In this document: one piece after another, positions 39,600 through 47,424 of the stretch
Position numbering within the stretch: the stretch's first letter is position 1
Layout: the number at the start of each line of letters is the position of its first letter
Translations under genes and position numbers: made by a program
Notes under the pieces: generated by a model
Database searches by the model: none
The model's input: only the letters and a program-made list of their open reading frames with translations
What the model was told of the DNA's origin: nothing
Source: Variovorax jilinensis
GTDB lineage: Bacteria; Pseudomonadota; Gammaproteobacteria; Burkholderiales; Burkholderiaceae_C
Length of the DNA: 64,000 nucleotides
Assembly (NCBI RefSeq): GCF_030316885.1
Contig: NZ_JASZYQ010000004.1
Span: 62,001-126,000, forward strand
Reading direction: 5' to 3'

Positions 39600-40535
39600 T
39601 CAGGGGCGTTCGGCGACCTCGGCCTCGGCGCGCAGCCAGCGCACGAAATCCTGCGCATCGGGGTTGGTCGCGGCCCGGCGCGAGCTGTCGACGAAGTAGC
39701 CGCGGCGCGAGGCCACGCCGCTCTCGCCGAAGGGGGCGACCAGCTGGCCGCTGCGCACCAGTGCGCCGACCAGCGGCAGCCGGCCGATCACCACGCCCTG
39801 GCCCGCGACCGCGGCAGCCACCGCATCGGTGTACTGGGTGAAGCGCAGCGTGTTCTTCATGCGCAGGTCGGTCAGGCCCATGACCTGGAGCCAGGGTCCC
39901 CAGTCGACCATGGGCGTGCTCGCGTGTTCCGCCTCGTCGATCGTGAGCAGGGTCTGGCCCGGCAGGTCGGCCGGTTCGCGCAGCCGTGCGGCGATCTGCG
40001 GGGCGCACAGCGGCACCACGCTCTCCTCGAACAGGGCCGGGCCGGTGCCCCGCGCGATCGGCACGAAGCGCACCGCGACGTCGATGCGGCTGCGCTCGAA
40101 ATCGAGCACCTCGAGCGTCGCCGACACGCGCACGTCGACCTCGGGATGGTCGGCCGTGAAGCGAGCGAGCCGCGGGATCAGCCAGAAGGACGCGAAGCCC
40201 GGCGTGCTGGTCACCGCCACGTGGCGCGACAGCGGCGCGCTGCGCACGCGCGCAGTGGCGTCGCGCAGGCGCTCGAGGCTGTCGACCACGGCGCGCTGCA
40301 GCACGCGGCCGGCCTCGGTCAGCGCCAGGGCGCGGTGTCGGCGCTCGAACAGCAGCACGCCGAGCGCAGCCTCGAGCTGCTGGATCTGCCGGCTCACGGC
40401 GGACTGGGTCAGGAACAGCTCGGCCGCGGCCCGCGTGAAGCTCAGCGTGCGGGCAGCGGCCTCGAAGCTGCGCAGCAGCTCGAGCGGCGGCAGGTCGGCC
40501 GTGTGCGGCAGGCGCTTCGCATTCTCTGGATGCAT
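39600..40535 (-). CDS. LysR-family regulator (GcvA-like)
   Basis: A 311-residue LTTR of the GcvA type: HTH (LRSFEAAARTLSFTRAAAEL, TQSAVSRQIQQLEAALG) and an effector domain with SAPLSRHVAVTSTPGFASFW and the family-typical VAVRF region. Start at MHPENAKRLPH; a longer form is possible but would extend over the divergent gene's promoter. Its promoter faces that of the DUF2917 gene; a LysR box lies between them, so autoregulation is likely. Effector unknown. Confidence 0.88.
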   Translation of the reverse strand: MHPENAKRLPHTADLPPLELLRSFEAAARTLSFTRAAAELFLTQSAVSRQIQQLEAALGVLLFERRHRALALTEAGRVLQRAVVDSLERLRDATARVRSAPLSRHVAVTSTPGFASFWLIPRLARFTADHPEVDVRVSATLEVLDFERSRIDVAVRFVPIARGTGPALFEESVVPLCAPQIAARLREPADLPGQTLLTIDEAEHASTPMVDWGPWLQVMGLTDLRMKNTLRFTQYTDAVAAAVAGQGVVIGRLPLVGALVRSGQLVAPFGESGVASRRGYFVDSSRRAATNPDAQDFVRWLRAEAEVAERP

Positions 40536-40557
40536 GCAATGAGTTCCGAATGACCGT

Positions 40558-40586
40558 ATGACATGGAGACGATCGGTGACTATATT
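40558..40586 (+). promoter_or_regulatory. sigma-70 type promoter for the DUF2917 gene
   Basis: ATGACA (40558-40563), a 17-bp spacer and TATATT (40581-40586) give a near-consensus promoter. On the other strand TTGCAT, 16 bp and TATAGT (40579-40606) form a weaker promoter for the LysR gene, sharing the same TATA core. Confidence 0.6.
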
Positions 40587-40603
40587 CATTCCCACACAGA
40601 ATG
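40587..40603. promoter_or_regulatory. LysR-type box, CATTC-N7-GAATG
   Basis: An interrupted inverted repeat CATTC (40587-40591) and GAATG (40599-40603) fits the T-N11-A pattern of LysR-type boxes. It starts at the end of the -10 element of the DUF2917 promoter and lies inside the opposite promoter, so it is well placed for autorepression. Confidence 0.6.
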
Positions 40604-40618
40604 CAAAGGAGTCCCACC

Positions 40619-40936
40619 ATGACATCCCGCCCCCAACGCCTGAGCCTCAGCCTGCCCAAGATGGCGGTCTTCACGCTCCCCGACGCCCACGAGGTCGACA
40701 TCGAATGCACCAGCGGCGCCGTCTGGGTCACGCTCGACCATGATCGGCGCGACATCGTCCTCGAACCCGGCCAGCGCTTTCGCAGCGACATTCACCGGCG
40801 CGCGCTGGTGGCCGCGCTCGAACCCTCCTGCGTGCGCTTCAGCGCACCCGGGCTCTCGCTCGCTGCACAGCCGCAGCCGGCCGCGCGGTCGCCTTGGCGA
40901 CTGTGGCCCCTGCTCCACGGGATGTCCCCGGCTTGA
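40619..40936 (+). CDS. DUF2917 family protein
   Basis: A 105-residue protein with the DUF2917 signature (SLPKMAVFTLPDAHEVDIEC, GAVWVTLDHDRRDIVLEPGQ). The pattern of short beta strands suggests a cupin-like or small beta-barrel fold (inference). Its role is unknown. AAGGAG precedes the ATG by good spacing. Controlled from a promoter that overlaps the divergent LysR gene. No signal peptide or membrane segment. Confidence 0.85.
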   Translation: MTSRPQRLSLSLPKMAVFTLPDAHEVDIECTSGAVWVTLDHDRRDIVLEPGQRFRSDIHRRALVAALEPSCVRFSAPGLSLAAQPQPAARSPWRLWPLLHGMSPA

Positions 40937-41061
40937 CCCTGCGGCCCGGGCGTTGAACCATCGACGCTCCAGGCCACGGAAGACGCATCCGCCGCCGCCG
41001 TGACCCGGCGGCGCCTTGCCGTCCGAACTCCGGGGCCCTCACTCACGGAAGAAGGACAGAC

Positions 41062-42240
41062 ATGGCAGAGGCATACATCGTCGCCACCGCGCGCACCGCG
41101 GGCGGCCGTCGCGGCGGCAAACTGGCAGGCTGGCACCCGGTGGACCTCGCGGCCCGCGTGCTCGACGCATTGGTGGATCGCAGCGGCATCGACCCGGCCG
41201 CGATCGAGGACGTGATCCTCGGCTGCGTGAGCCAGGTCGGCGAACAGGCCACCAACGTGGCGCGCAACGCGGTGCTGGCCTCGAAGCTGCCCGAATCGGT
41301 GCCCGGCACCTCGATAGACCGCCAGTGCGGATCGTCGCAGCAGGCGCTGCACTTCGCGGCCCAGGCCGTGATGTCGGGCAGCATGGACGCGGTGATCGCG
41401 GCCGGCGTCGAGAGCATGACGCGCGTTCCGATGTTCACGCCCAATGCGCTGCCGGCCAAGGCCGGACTCGGCACCTACATGAGCCCCGCGATGCAGGCGC
41501 GCTACCCCGGCGTCGAGTTCAGCCAGTTCACCGGCGCCGAGATGATCGCGCGCAACTACGGCCTCACCAAGGACATGCTCGACCGCTATGCCTTCGAGAG
41601 CCATCGCCGCGCGATCGCCGCCAGCCGCGAGGGCCTGTTCGGCGACGAGATCGTGCCGGTCGAGGTGCGGCTGGCCGACGGCAGCGCCAGCGGCGATCTG
41701 CACACGGTCGACGAAGGCATCCGCTTCGAGGCCACGCTCGAAGGCATCGCAGGCGTCAAGCTGATCGCCGAAGGCGGCCGCTGCACCGCCGCCACGGCAA
41801 GCCAGATCTGCGACGGCGCCAGCGGCGTGCTGGTGGTCAACGAACGCGGCCTCAAGGCACTCGGCGTGAAGCCCCTGGCGCGCATCCACCACATGAGCGT
41901 GATGGGCCACGACCCGGTGATCATGCTCGAGGCGCCGATCCCTGCCACTGCGCGCGCGCTGCAGAAGGCCGGCATGAAGATCGACGACATCGACCTCTAC
42001 GAGGTCAACGAGGCCTTCGCGCCCGTGCCGCTGGCCTGGCTGCAGAAGCTGGGCGCCGATCCGGCCCGGCTCAACGTCAACGGCGGCGCGATCGCGCTGG
42101 GCCATCCGCTCGGCGCATCGGGCACCAAGCTCATGACCACGCTCGTCAACGCGCTCGGCCAGCGCGGCAAGCGCTACGGCCTGCAGACCATGTGCGAGGG
42201 CGGCGGCATGGCCAACGTGACGATCGTCGAGAGGCTCTGA
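41062..42240 (+). CDS. acetyl-CoA C-acyltransferase (thiolase)
   Basis: Thiolase that cleaves 3-ketoacyl-CoA with CoA, or condenses acetyl-CoA, in fatty-acid breakdown. The 392 residues have the nucleophilic Cys in [17 protein letters not shown], the conserved [16 protein letters not shown] with the catalytic His, and the C-terminal Cys in [10 protein letters not shown]. First gene of a plus-strand operon; the next gene begins one base after its stop. The acyl-chain preference cannot be told. ATG preceded by GAAGGA. Confidence 0.93.
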   Translation: MAEAYIVATARTAGGRRGGKLAGWHPVDLAARVLDALVDRSGIDPAAIEDVILGCVSQVGEQATNVARNAVLASKLPESVPGTSIDRQCGSSQQALHFAAQAVMSGSMDAVIAAGVESMTRVPMFTPNALPAKAGLGTYMSPAMQARYPGVEFSQFTGAEMIARNYGLTKDMLDRYAFESHRRAIAASREGLFGDEIVPVEVRLADGSASGDLHTVDEGIRFEATLEGIAGVKLIAEGGRCTAATASQICDGASGVLVVNERGLKALGVKPLARIHHMSVMGHDPVIMLEAPIPATARALQKAGMKIDDIDLYEVNEAFAPVPLAWLQKLGADPARLNVNGGAIALGHPLGASGTKLMTTLVNALGQRGKRYGLQTMCEGGGMANVTIVERL

Positions 42241-42241
42241 G

Positions 42242-43036
42242 ATGCCGGCCATCCTGTACCAGCTCGATGACGGCGTGGCGACGATCACGCTCAACCTGCC
42301 CGCCAAGCTCAACCCGGTCGCGCTCGAGCTGCAGCGCGAGCTCGGCGAGGCCCTGGCCCGCGTGCGCACCGACGGCAGCGTGCGCGCCGTGGTGCTGACC
42401 GGGGCCGGCAAGGCCTTCTGCGTCGGTGCCGACCTGAGCGCGATGCGCGAGCCCGAAGCGGGCCAGTCGCTCGGCGACCACACGGCCGAATGGATGCAGT
42501 CGGTCAGCAACCCGCTGATCGAGCAGCTGCGCGCGCTGCCGGTGCCCGTGGTGTGCGCGGTCAACGGCCCGGCGGCCGGTGCGGGCGTCGGCCTGGCGCT
42601 GGCCTGCGACATCGTGGTGGCGGCGCGCAGCGCCTATTTCTACCTGCCCTTCCTGCCCAAGCTGGGCATCGTGCCGGACCTCGGCTGCACCTGGTTCATT
42701 CCGCGCCGCATCGGGCCCGCGCGGGCGATGGGCATGGCGCTGCTCGACGAGAAGCTCGGCGCCGAAGCCGCCGTGCAGTGGGGCCTGATCTGGGCCGCGG
42801 TCGACGATGCGCTGCTGCAGGGCGAGGCGGTCCGGATCGCGCAGCGCCTGGCCCGCCTGCCCGCGCATGCGGTGCAGGAGGCACGCCGCGCGATCGAGCA
42901 GTCGGAGCGCCACACGCTGCCCGAGCAGCTGCACTACGAGAGCGAGCGCCAGCGCGAGCTGATCGGCAGGCCGAGCTTCGCCGAGGGCGTGACGGCCTTC
43001 CTGCAGAAGCGCGCACCGGTCTTCCCGCCGCGCTGA
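42242..43036 (+). CDS. crotonase-family enoyl-CoA hydratase/isomerase (PaaG-like)
   Basis: A 264-residue crotonase. The first oxyanion loop is GAGKAFCVGADLSAM and the second is AAGAGVGLALACDIVVAA. The catalytic region is LPKLGIVPDLGCTWFIPRRI: Asp in PDLG, as in PaaG-type isomerases, in place of the Glu of hydratases. So it is more probably an isomerase or a PaaG-like enzyme than a simple hydratase. Second gene of the operon, one base after the thiolase and 16 bp before the dehydrogenase. Cytoplasmic. Confidence 0.85.
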   Translation: MPAILYQLDDGVATITLNLPAKLNPVALELQRELGEALARVRTDGSVRAVVLTGAGKAFCVGADLSAMREPEAGQSLGDHTAEWMQSVSNPLIEQLRALPVPVVCAVNGPAAGAGVGLALACDIVVAARSAYFYLPFLPKLGIVPDLGCTWFIPRRIGPARAMGMALLDEKLGAEAAVQWGLIWAAVDDALLQGEAVRIAQRLARLPAHAVQEARRAIEQSERHTLPEQLHYESERQRELIGRPSFAEGVTAFLQKRAPVFPPR

Positions 43037-43052
43037 CCCGGAAGCCCGCGAG

Positions 43053-44216
43053 ATGATCGAACGCACCCTTTTCGGCCCCGACCACGAGGCCTTTCGCGAC
43101 AGCTTCCGCCGCTTCATGGACCGCGAGATCGCGCCCTTCCACGAGGCCTGGGAAGACCAGGGCTACGTCGACCGCGCAGTCTGGAACAAGGCCGGCGAGA
43201 ACGGCTTCCTGTGCATGGGCCTGCCCGAGGCCTACGGCGGCGCGGACGCCGACCTGCTCTATTCGGTGATCCAGTTCGAGGAGCTTTGGGCGCGCGGCTT
43301 CACGGGCATCGGCTACGGGCTGCACAGCGAGATCGTCGCGCCCTACATCCTGCGCTACGGCACCCAGGCGCAGAAGGCGCTCTACCTGCCGAAGCTCGCG
43401 AGCGGCGAGATGATCGGCGCCATCGCCATGAGCGAGCCTTCCGCGGGAAGCGACCTGCAGGCGGTGCGCTCGACCGCGCTGCGCCAGGCCGACGGCAGCT
43501 ACCTGCTGAACGGCAGCAAGACCTTCATCACCAACGGCTGGCATGCCGATCTCGTGATCGTGGTCGCCAAGACCGATCCGGCCGGCGGCGCCAAGGGCAC
43601 CAGCCTGTTCCTGGTCGAGCGCGGCACGCCGGGCTTCGAGAAGGGCAAGCGGCTCAAGAAGCTGGGCCTCAAGGCGCAGGACACCTCCGAACTGTTCTTC
43701 GACGACGTGCGGCTGCCGGCCGAGGCCCTGCTCGGCGGCGCGGCGCAGGAGAACCGCGGCTTCGTCTGCCTGATGGAGCAATTGCCCTGGGAGCGGATGC
43801 AGATCGCGATCGGCGCGGTGGCGGCGTCGCAATCGATCATCGACCAGACCGTCGCCTACGTGAAGGACCGCAAGGTCTTCGGCCAGCCCGTGGCTGCCTA
43901 CCAGAACACGCGCTACAAGCTCGCCGAGCTGCAGACCGAGGTGCAGGTGGCACAGGTCTTCGTCGACAAGTGCATCGAGCTGCTGATGGCCGAGAAGCTC
44001 GACACCGCGACCGCCAGCATGGCCAAGTACTGGACCAGCGACCTGCAGTGCAAGGTGATGGACGAATGCCTGCAGCTGCACGGCGGCTACGGCTTCATGT
44101 GGGAATACCCCGTGACGCGCGCGTACGCCGATGCCCGCGTGCAGCGCATCTACGGCGGCACCAACGAGATCATGAAAGAGGTGATCACGCGCGCGATGGG
44201 CCTGCCGGGGCGGTGA
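43053..44216 (+). CDS. acyl-CoA dehydrogenase
   Basis: FAD-dependent dehydrogenase of 387 residues that forms trans-2-enoyl-CoA and passes electrons to electron-transfer flavoprotein. The segment GAIAMSEPSAGSDLQAVRS is the FAD/substrate-binding motif, NGSKTFITNGWHADLVIVVA follows, and the C-terminal QLHGGYGFMWEYPVTRAYAD with RIYGGTNEIMKEVI has the helix with the usual catalytic carboxylate. Substrate length unknown. Last gene of the thiolase-crotonase-dehydrogenase operon; its stop codon falls in the first unit of a tandem repeat. Confidence 0.92.
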   Translation: MIERTLFGPDHEAFRDSFRRFMDREIAPFHEAWEDQGYVDRAVWNKAGENGFLCMGLPEAYGGADADLLYSVIQFEELWARGFTGIGYGLHSEIVAPYILRYGTQAQKALYLPKLASGEMIGAIAMSEPSAGSDLQAVRSTALRQADGSYLLNGSKTFITNGWHADLVIVVAKTDPAGGAKGTSLFLVERGTPGFEKGKRLKKLGLKAQDTSELFFDDVRLPAEALLGGAAQENRGFVCLMEQLPWERMQIAIGAVAASQSIIDQTVAYVKDRKVFGQPVAAYQNTRYKLAELQTEVQVAQVFVDKCIELLMAEKLDTATASMAKYWTSDLQCKVMDECLQLHGGYGFMWEYPVTRAYADARVQRIYGGTNEIMKEVITRAMGLPGR

Positions 44217-44477
44217 GCCCCCACGCTCCCCCACTGCGTGTGGGTCGCTGCCCCCCGAGGGGGCCGCAGGCCGCCTTGGGGCGGCCCGGCGCCGGCCTGC
44301 GGTGAGCCCCCACGCTCCCCCACTCCGTGTGGGTCGCTGCCCCCGGAGGGGGCCGCAGGCCGCCTTGGGGCGGCCCGGCGCCGGCCTGCGGTGAGCCCCC
44401 ACGCTCCCCCACTGCGTGTGGGTCGCTGCCCCCCGAGGGGGCCGCAGGCCGCCTTGGGGCGGCCCGGCGCCGGCCTG
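44212..44477. repeat. three tandem copies of an 89-bp GC-rich repeat
   Basis: Units begin at 44212, 44301 and 44390, each exactly 89 bp from the next, starting GGTGAGCCCC; the array ends near 44477. Units 1 and 3 appear identical, and unit 2 differs by two substitutions. Each contains inverted repeats (for example CCCCCCGAGGGGG, GCCGCCTTGGGGCGGC). The first unit carries the TGA stop of the acyl-CoA dehydrogenase. This fills most of the 305-bp gap to the phosphofructokinase, in which no gene is seen. Confidence 0.9.
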
Positions 44478-44521
44478 ATACCCGCACTGGCGGGCCGGGC
44501 CCTGCTGCGTGAGAATGCCCC

Positions 44522-45778
44522 ATGCCCACGCCCAATGCCTTCTACGCCCAGTCCGGCGGCGTCACGTCGGTCATCAACGCCTCGGCCTGCGGCGTCATCG
44601 AGACCGCGCGCCGACACCCGGCACGCATCGGCACGGTGTACGCGGGGCGCAACGGCATCCTGGGTGCGCTCACCGAGGACCTGATCGACACCTCCCGGGA
44701 ATCGGCCACGGCCATCGCCGCACTGCGCAGCACGCCGGCGGGCGCCTTCGGCTCCTGTCGCTACAAGCTCAAGTCGCTCGACAAGAACCGGCGCGAGTAC
44801 GAACGCCTGATCGAGGTCTTCAAGGCCCACGGCATCGGCTACTTCTTCTACAACGGCGGCGGCGACTCGGCCGACACCTGCTTCAAGATCAGCCAGCTCT
44901 CGCAGTCGATGGGCTTTGCGCTGCAGGCGATCCACGTGCCCAAGACCATCGACAACGACCTGCCGCTGACCGACTGCTGCCCGGGCTTCGGCTCGGTGGC
45001 GAAATACGTCGCGGTGTCCACGCTCGAGGCCTCGCTCGACGTGCGCTCGATGGCGGCCACCTCCACCAAGGTGTTCGTGCTCGAGGTCATGGGCCGCCAC
45101 GCGGGCTGGATCGCGGCGGCGGGCGGCCTGGTCGAATCCCTCGGCATCCCGGTGGTCATCCTGTTCCCCGAGATCCCGTTCGATCGCGCACGCTTCCTTG
45201 CCCGCGTCGACGCGCTCGTGAAGCAGCATGGCTACTGCACCGTGGTGGTGTCCGAAGGCAGCCACCATCCCGACGGCACCTTCCTGGCCGAGCAGGGCAG
45301 CAAGGATGCCTTCGGCCATGCACAGCTCGGCGGTGCCGCGCCCGTCGTGGCCCAGATGGTCAAGGAAGCCCTGGGCCACAAGTTCCATTGGGCGGTGGCC
45401 GACTACCTGCAGCGCTCGGCACGCCACATCGCCTCGGCCACCGACGTGGCGCAGGCCTATGCGCTCGGCGAGCGCGCGGTCGAGCTCGCCCTCGAGGGCC
45501 GCAACGCGGTGATGCCGACCATCGAGCGCACCGCCGACGAGCCCTATGCCTGGCAGATCGGCATGGCGCCGCTGGACCAGGTCGCGAACGCCGAGAAGTT
45601 CATGCCGCGCGACCTCATCTCGGACGACGGCTTCGGCATCAGCGACAAGGGCCGGCGCTACCTGCTGCCGCTGATCCAGGGCGAGGACTACCCCGACTAC
45701 CGCAACGGCCTGCCGGTCTACGTCACGCTCGCCAACATCGCGGTGCCGAAGAAGCTGCCGCCTTTCGCACTCGCCTGA
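44522..45778 (+). CDS. diphosphate-dependent 6-phosphofructokinase
   Basis: A 418-residue phosphofructokinase that probably uses pyrophosphate and so works reversibly on fructose 6-phosphate. Key evidence is VPKTIDNDLP: the Lys after Pro replaces the Gly of ATP-type enzymes and marks PPi-dependence. NGGGDSADT is the nucleotide-loop equivalent, and MGRHAGWIAAAGGL is the substrate/Mg region of the family. Separated from the acyl-CoA operon by the tandem repeat. Two bases after its stop a CWC-domain gene begins. Cytoplasmic. Confidence 0.93.
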   Translation: MPTPNAFYAQSGGVTSVINASACGVIETARRHPARIGTVYAGRNGILGALTEDLIDTSRESATAIAALRSTPAGAFGSCRYKLKSLDKNRREYERLIEVFKAHGIGYFFYNGGGDSADTCFKISQLSQSMGFALQAIHVPKTIDNDLPLTDCCPGFGSVAKYVAVSTLEASLDVRSMAATSTKVFVLEVMGRHAGWIAAAGGLVESLGIPVVILFPEIPFDRARFLARVDALVKQHGYCTVVVSEGSHHPDGTFLAEQGSKDAFGHAQLGGAAPVVAQMVKEALGHKFHWAVADYLQRSARHIASATDVAQAYALGERAVELALEGRNAVMPTIERTADEPYAWQIGMAPLDQVANAEKFMPRDLISDDGFGISDKGRRYLLPLIQGEDYPDYRNGLPVYVTLANIAVPKKLPPFALA

Positions 45779-45780
45779 AG

Positions 45781-46005
45781 ATGGCAGCCCCTTCCGACGC
45801 ACCCGATGCCTCGCGCTGCCCGCTGTGCGGCGAGTCGAACCGCTGCGCGATCGAAGTCGAGCGCGAAACCGGCCAGGCCCAGCCGCCCTGCTGGTGCATG
45901 GAGGTCGACTTCGGCGAAGCGCTGCTGGCCCGCGTGCCCGAGGCCAAGCGGCGTCTGGCCTGCATCTGCGCGCGTTGCGCCGCGCAGGCCGCGCTTCAGG
46001 ACTGA
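45781..46005 (+). CDS. cysteine-rich CWC family protein
   Basis: A 74-residue protein with a Cys pattern CPLC (13, 16), Cys22, CWC (37, 39) and the late CICARC (61, 63, 66), matching the CWC family. The cysteines suggest one or two zinc or iron-sulfur sites. Function unknown. It follows the phosphofructokinase stop by two bases, so co-transcription is likely, and its last 10 bases overlap the convergent zinc-peptidase gene. Confidence 0.88.
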   Translation: MAAPSDAPDASRCPLCGESNRCAIEVERETGQAQPPCWCMEVDFGEALLARVPEAKRRLACICARCAAQAALQD

Positions 46006-47306
46006 GCGTCCTGCAGCAGCGCGGGCTCGGCGTCGGCCGGCGCCGCCACGGTTTCGGCCGCCTCCGGCTTCACCGCCATCGCCGGCAGGCCGCCGCGCTC
46101 GCGCTGCTCGGTGATCACCTGGTGGATGAACTGCAGCTTGCCGACCGCGGTGCGCGGCAGCACGAAGGGGTAGTAGTCGGGCTGGCCCATGCTGCGCGAC
46201 AGTTCGTTGAGCACATTGGTGAGCCGCACCCAGCCGTTGAGGAAATCGAGGAAGCGCCCGGCATCCGGATGCTCGGGCTGCCACAGGTCGGAAAGCTCGA
46301 ACAGGTCGCTCGCGAGCTCGACGTTCTGCGCATCGACGCCGAAGCTCATCGCGGTGTCGGCGGTGTCGGCCATGTGCAGGTAGTGGGCCCAGGTCTCGGC
46401 CCAGTCCTCCCACGGATGCGAGCTCGCGTAGCTCGTCACGAAGCGGTTGGCCCAGTCGGGCTGCGGGCCGTTGTCGTAGTGGTTGCGCAGCGCGGCACCG
46501 TAGTCGTCGCGCTCGTCGCCGAAGAGCTGGCGAAAGCCCTCGAGCCACGGCGTGGGATAGACCAGCAAGTCCCAGTAGTAGTGGCCGATCTCGTGGCGGA
46601 AGTGGCCCAGCAGGGTGCGGTAGGGCTCGCGCATCTCGGCCCGGATGCGCTCGCGCACCGTGTCCTCGGCCTCCTCGGCATTGAGCGTGATGATGCCCAT
46701 CTGGTGGCCGGTCATGACGTGCGGGCCGCCCGGCACGTTGCTCAGGAAGTCGAAGGCCAGGCCGTGCTCGGGGTCGTCGAGCCGCGTGACCACCGGCAGG
46801 CCCAGCGCCAGCAGCTGCGAGATGAGCCTGCGCTTGGCCAGCTCCAGGCTGCGCCAGAGGCGGCCGTTGCTCTCGAGCGTGAGGTCGGGAATGGTGCGCG
46901 TGACGCTGCACGACAGGCACAGGCCGGGCACCAGCCCGGCCGTGGAGAAGGAAGGGTCGTCGCCCTCGCGCGGCGCCGGCACCATCCAGTTGCAGCCGGC
47001 TGGCGTCATGAGGTTGTCGCAGCAGCGGTAGGCGCGGCCCTGGCCGTCGCCGAACACCGTGAAGGTGCCGGGCTCGGCGCCCTCGAAGGCAGCCGGTGCC
47101 AGCGGCATGACCCCGAGCCGGTCGATCACGTAGCCGAGCGGCGTCTGGCAGGCCAGGCACTGGCTGTTGCCCAGAAACACCGGTCGCCCGCACTGGCACT
47201 GGTAGGCGCGGCTCAGCGTGGGGGCCTGGAGTTCGGTGGCGAGGGTGGTGTCGGCGTCCGCGGACGCATCGGCGGTGGTGTCGTTGTTGTCGTTTTGCGT
47301 GGTCAT
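45996..47306 (-). CDS. putative zinc-binding metallopeptidase (DUF2248-type)
   Basis: A 436-residue protein. The N-terminal part has an acidic low-complexity head, then zinc-ribbon-like Cys pairs (Cys37/39 in YQCQCG, Cys50/53 in CLAC, Cys95/96, Cys105 and Cys130/133). The metallopeptidase motif HEIGHYYWDLL (His238, Glu239, His242) is in the middle, with a further helix of WEDWAETWAHYLHM likely carrying another ligand. No signal peptide; cytoplasmic. Convergent by 10 bp with the CWC gene. Substrate unknown. Confidence 0.85.
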   Translation of the reverse strand: MTTQNDNNDTTADASADADTTLATELQAPTLSRAYQCQCGRPVFLGNSQCLACQTPLGYVIDRLGVMPLAPAAFEGAEPGTFTVFGDGQGRAYRCCDNLMTPAGCNWMVPAPREGDDPSFSTAGLVPGLCLSCSVTRTIPDLTLESNGRLWRSLELAKRRLISQLLALGLPVVTRLDDPEHGLAFDFLSNVPGGPHVMTGHQMGIITLNAEEAEDTVRERIRAEMREPYRTLLGHFRHEIGHYYWDLLVYPTPWLEGFRQLFGDERDDYGAALRNHYDNGPQPDWANRFVTSYASSHPWEDWAETWAHYLHMADTADTAMSFGVDAQNVELASDLFELSDLWQPEHPDAGRFLDFLNGWVRLTNVLNELSRSMGQPDYYPFVLPRTAVGKLQFIHQVITEQRERGGLPAMAVKPEAAETVAAPADAEPALLQDAQS

Positions 47307-47424
47307 GCGGCGTGTCCGAACGGGCGGTATCTACGGGAGCGCGCCATCGTAGTGCGGCCGCTTCCGAAAGGCAGCGGCGCAAACGCCGATATGCTTGTAG
47401 GACGGCTCGAGCCGACTTTCCACG

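Noticed and set aside
44238..44684. Reading frame across the tandem repeat
   Set aside because: It comes from the repeat itself and repeats the same peptide; no ribosome-binding site and no homology sense.
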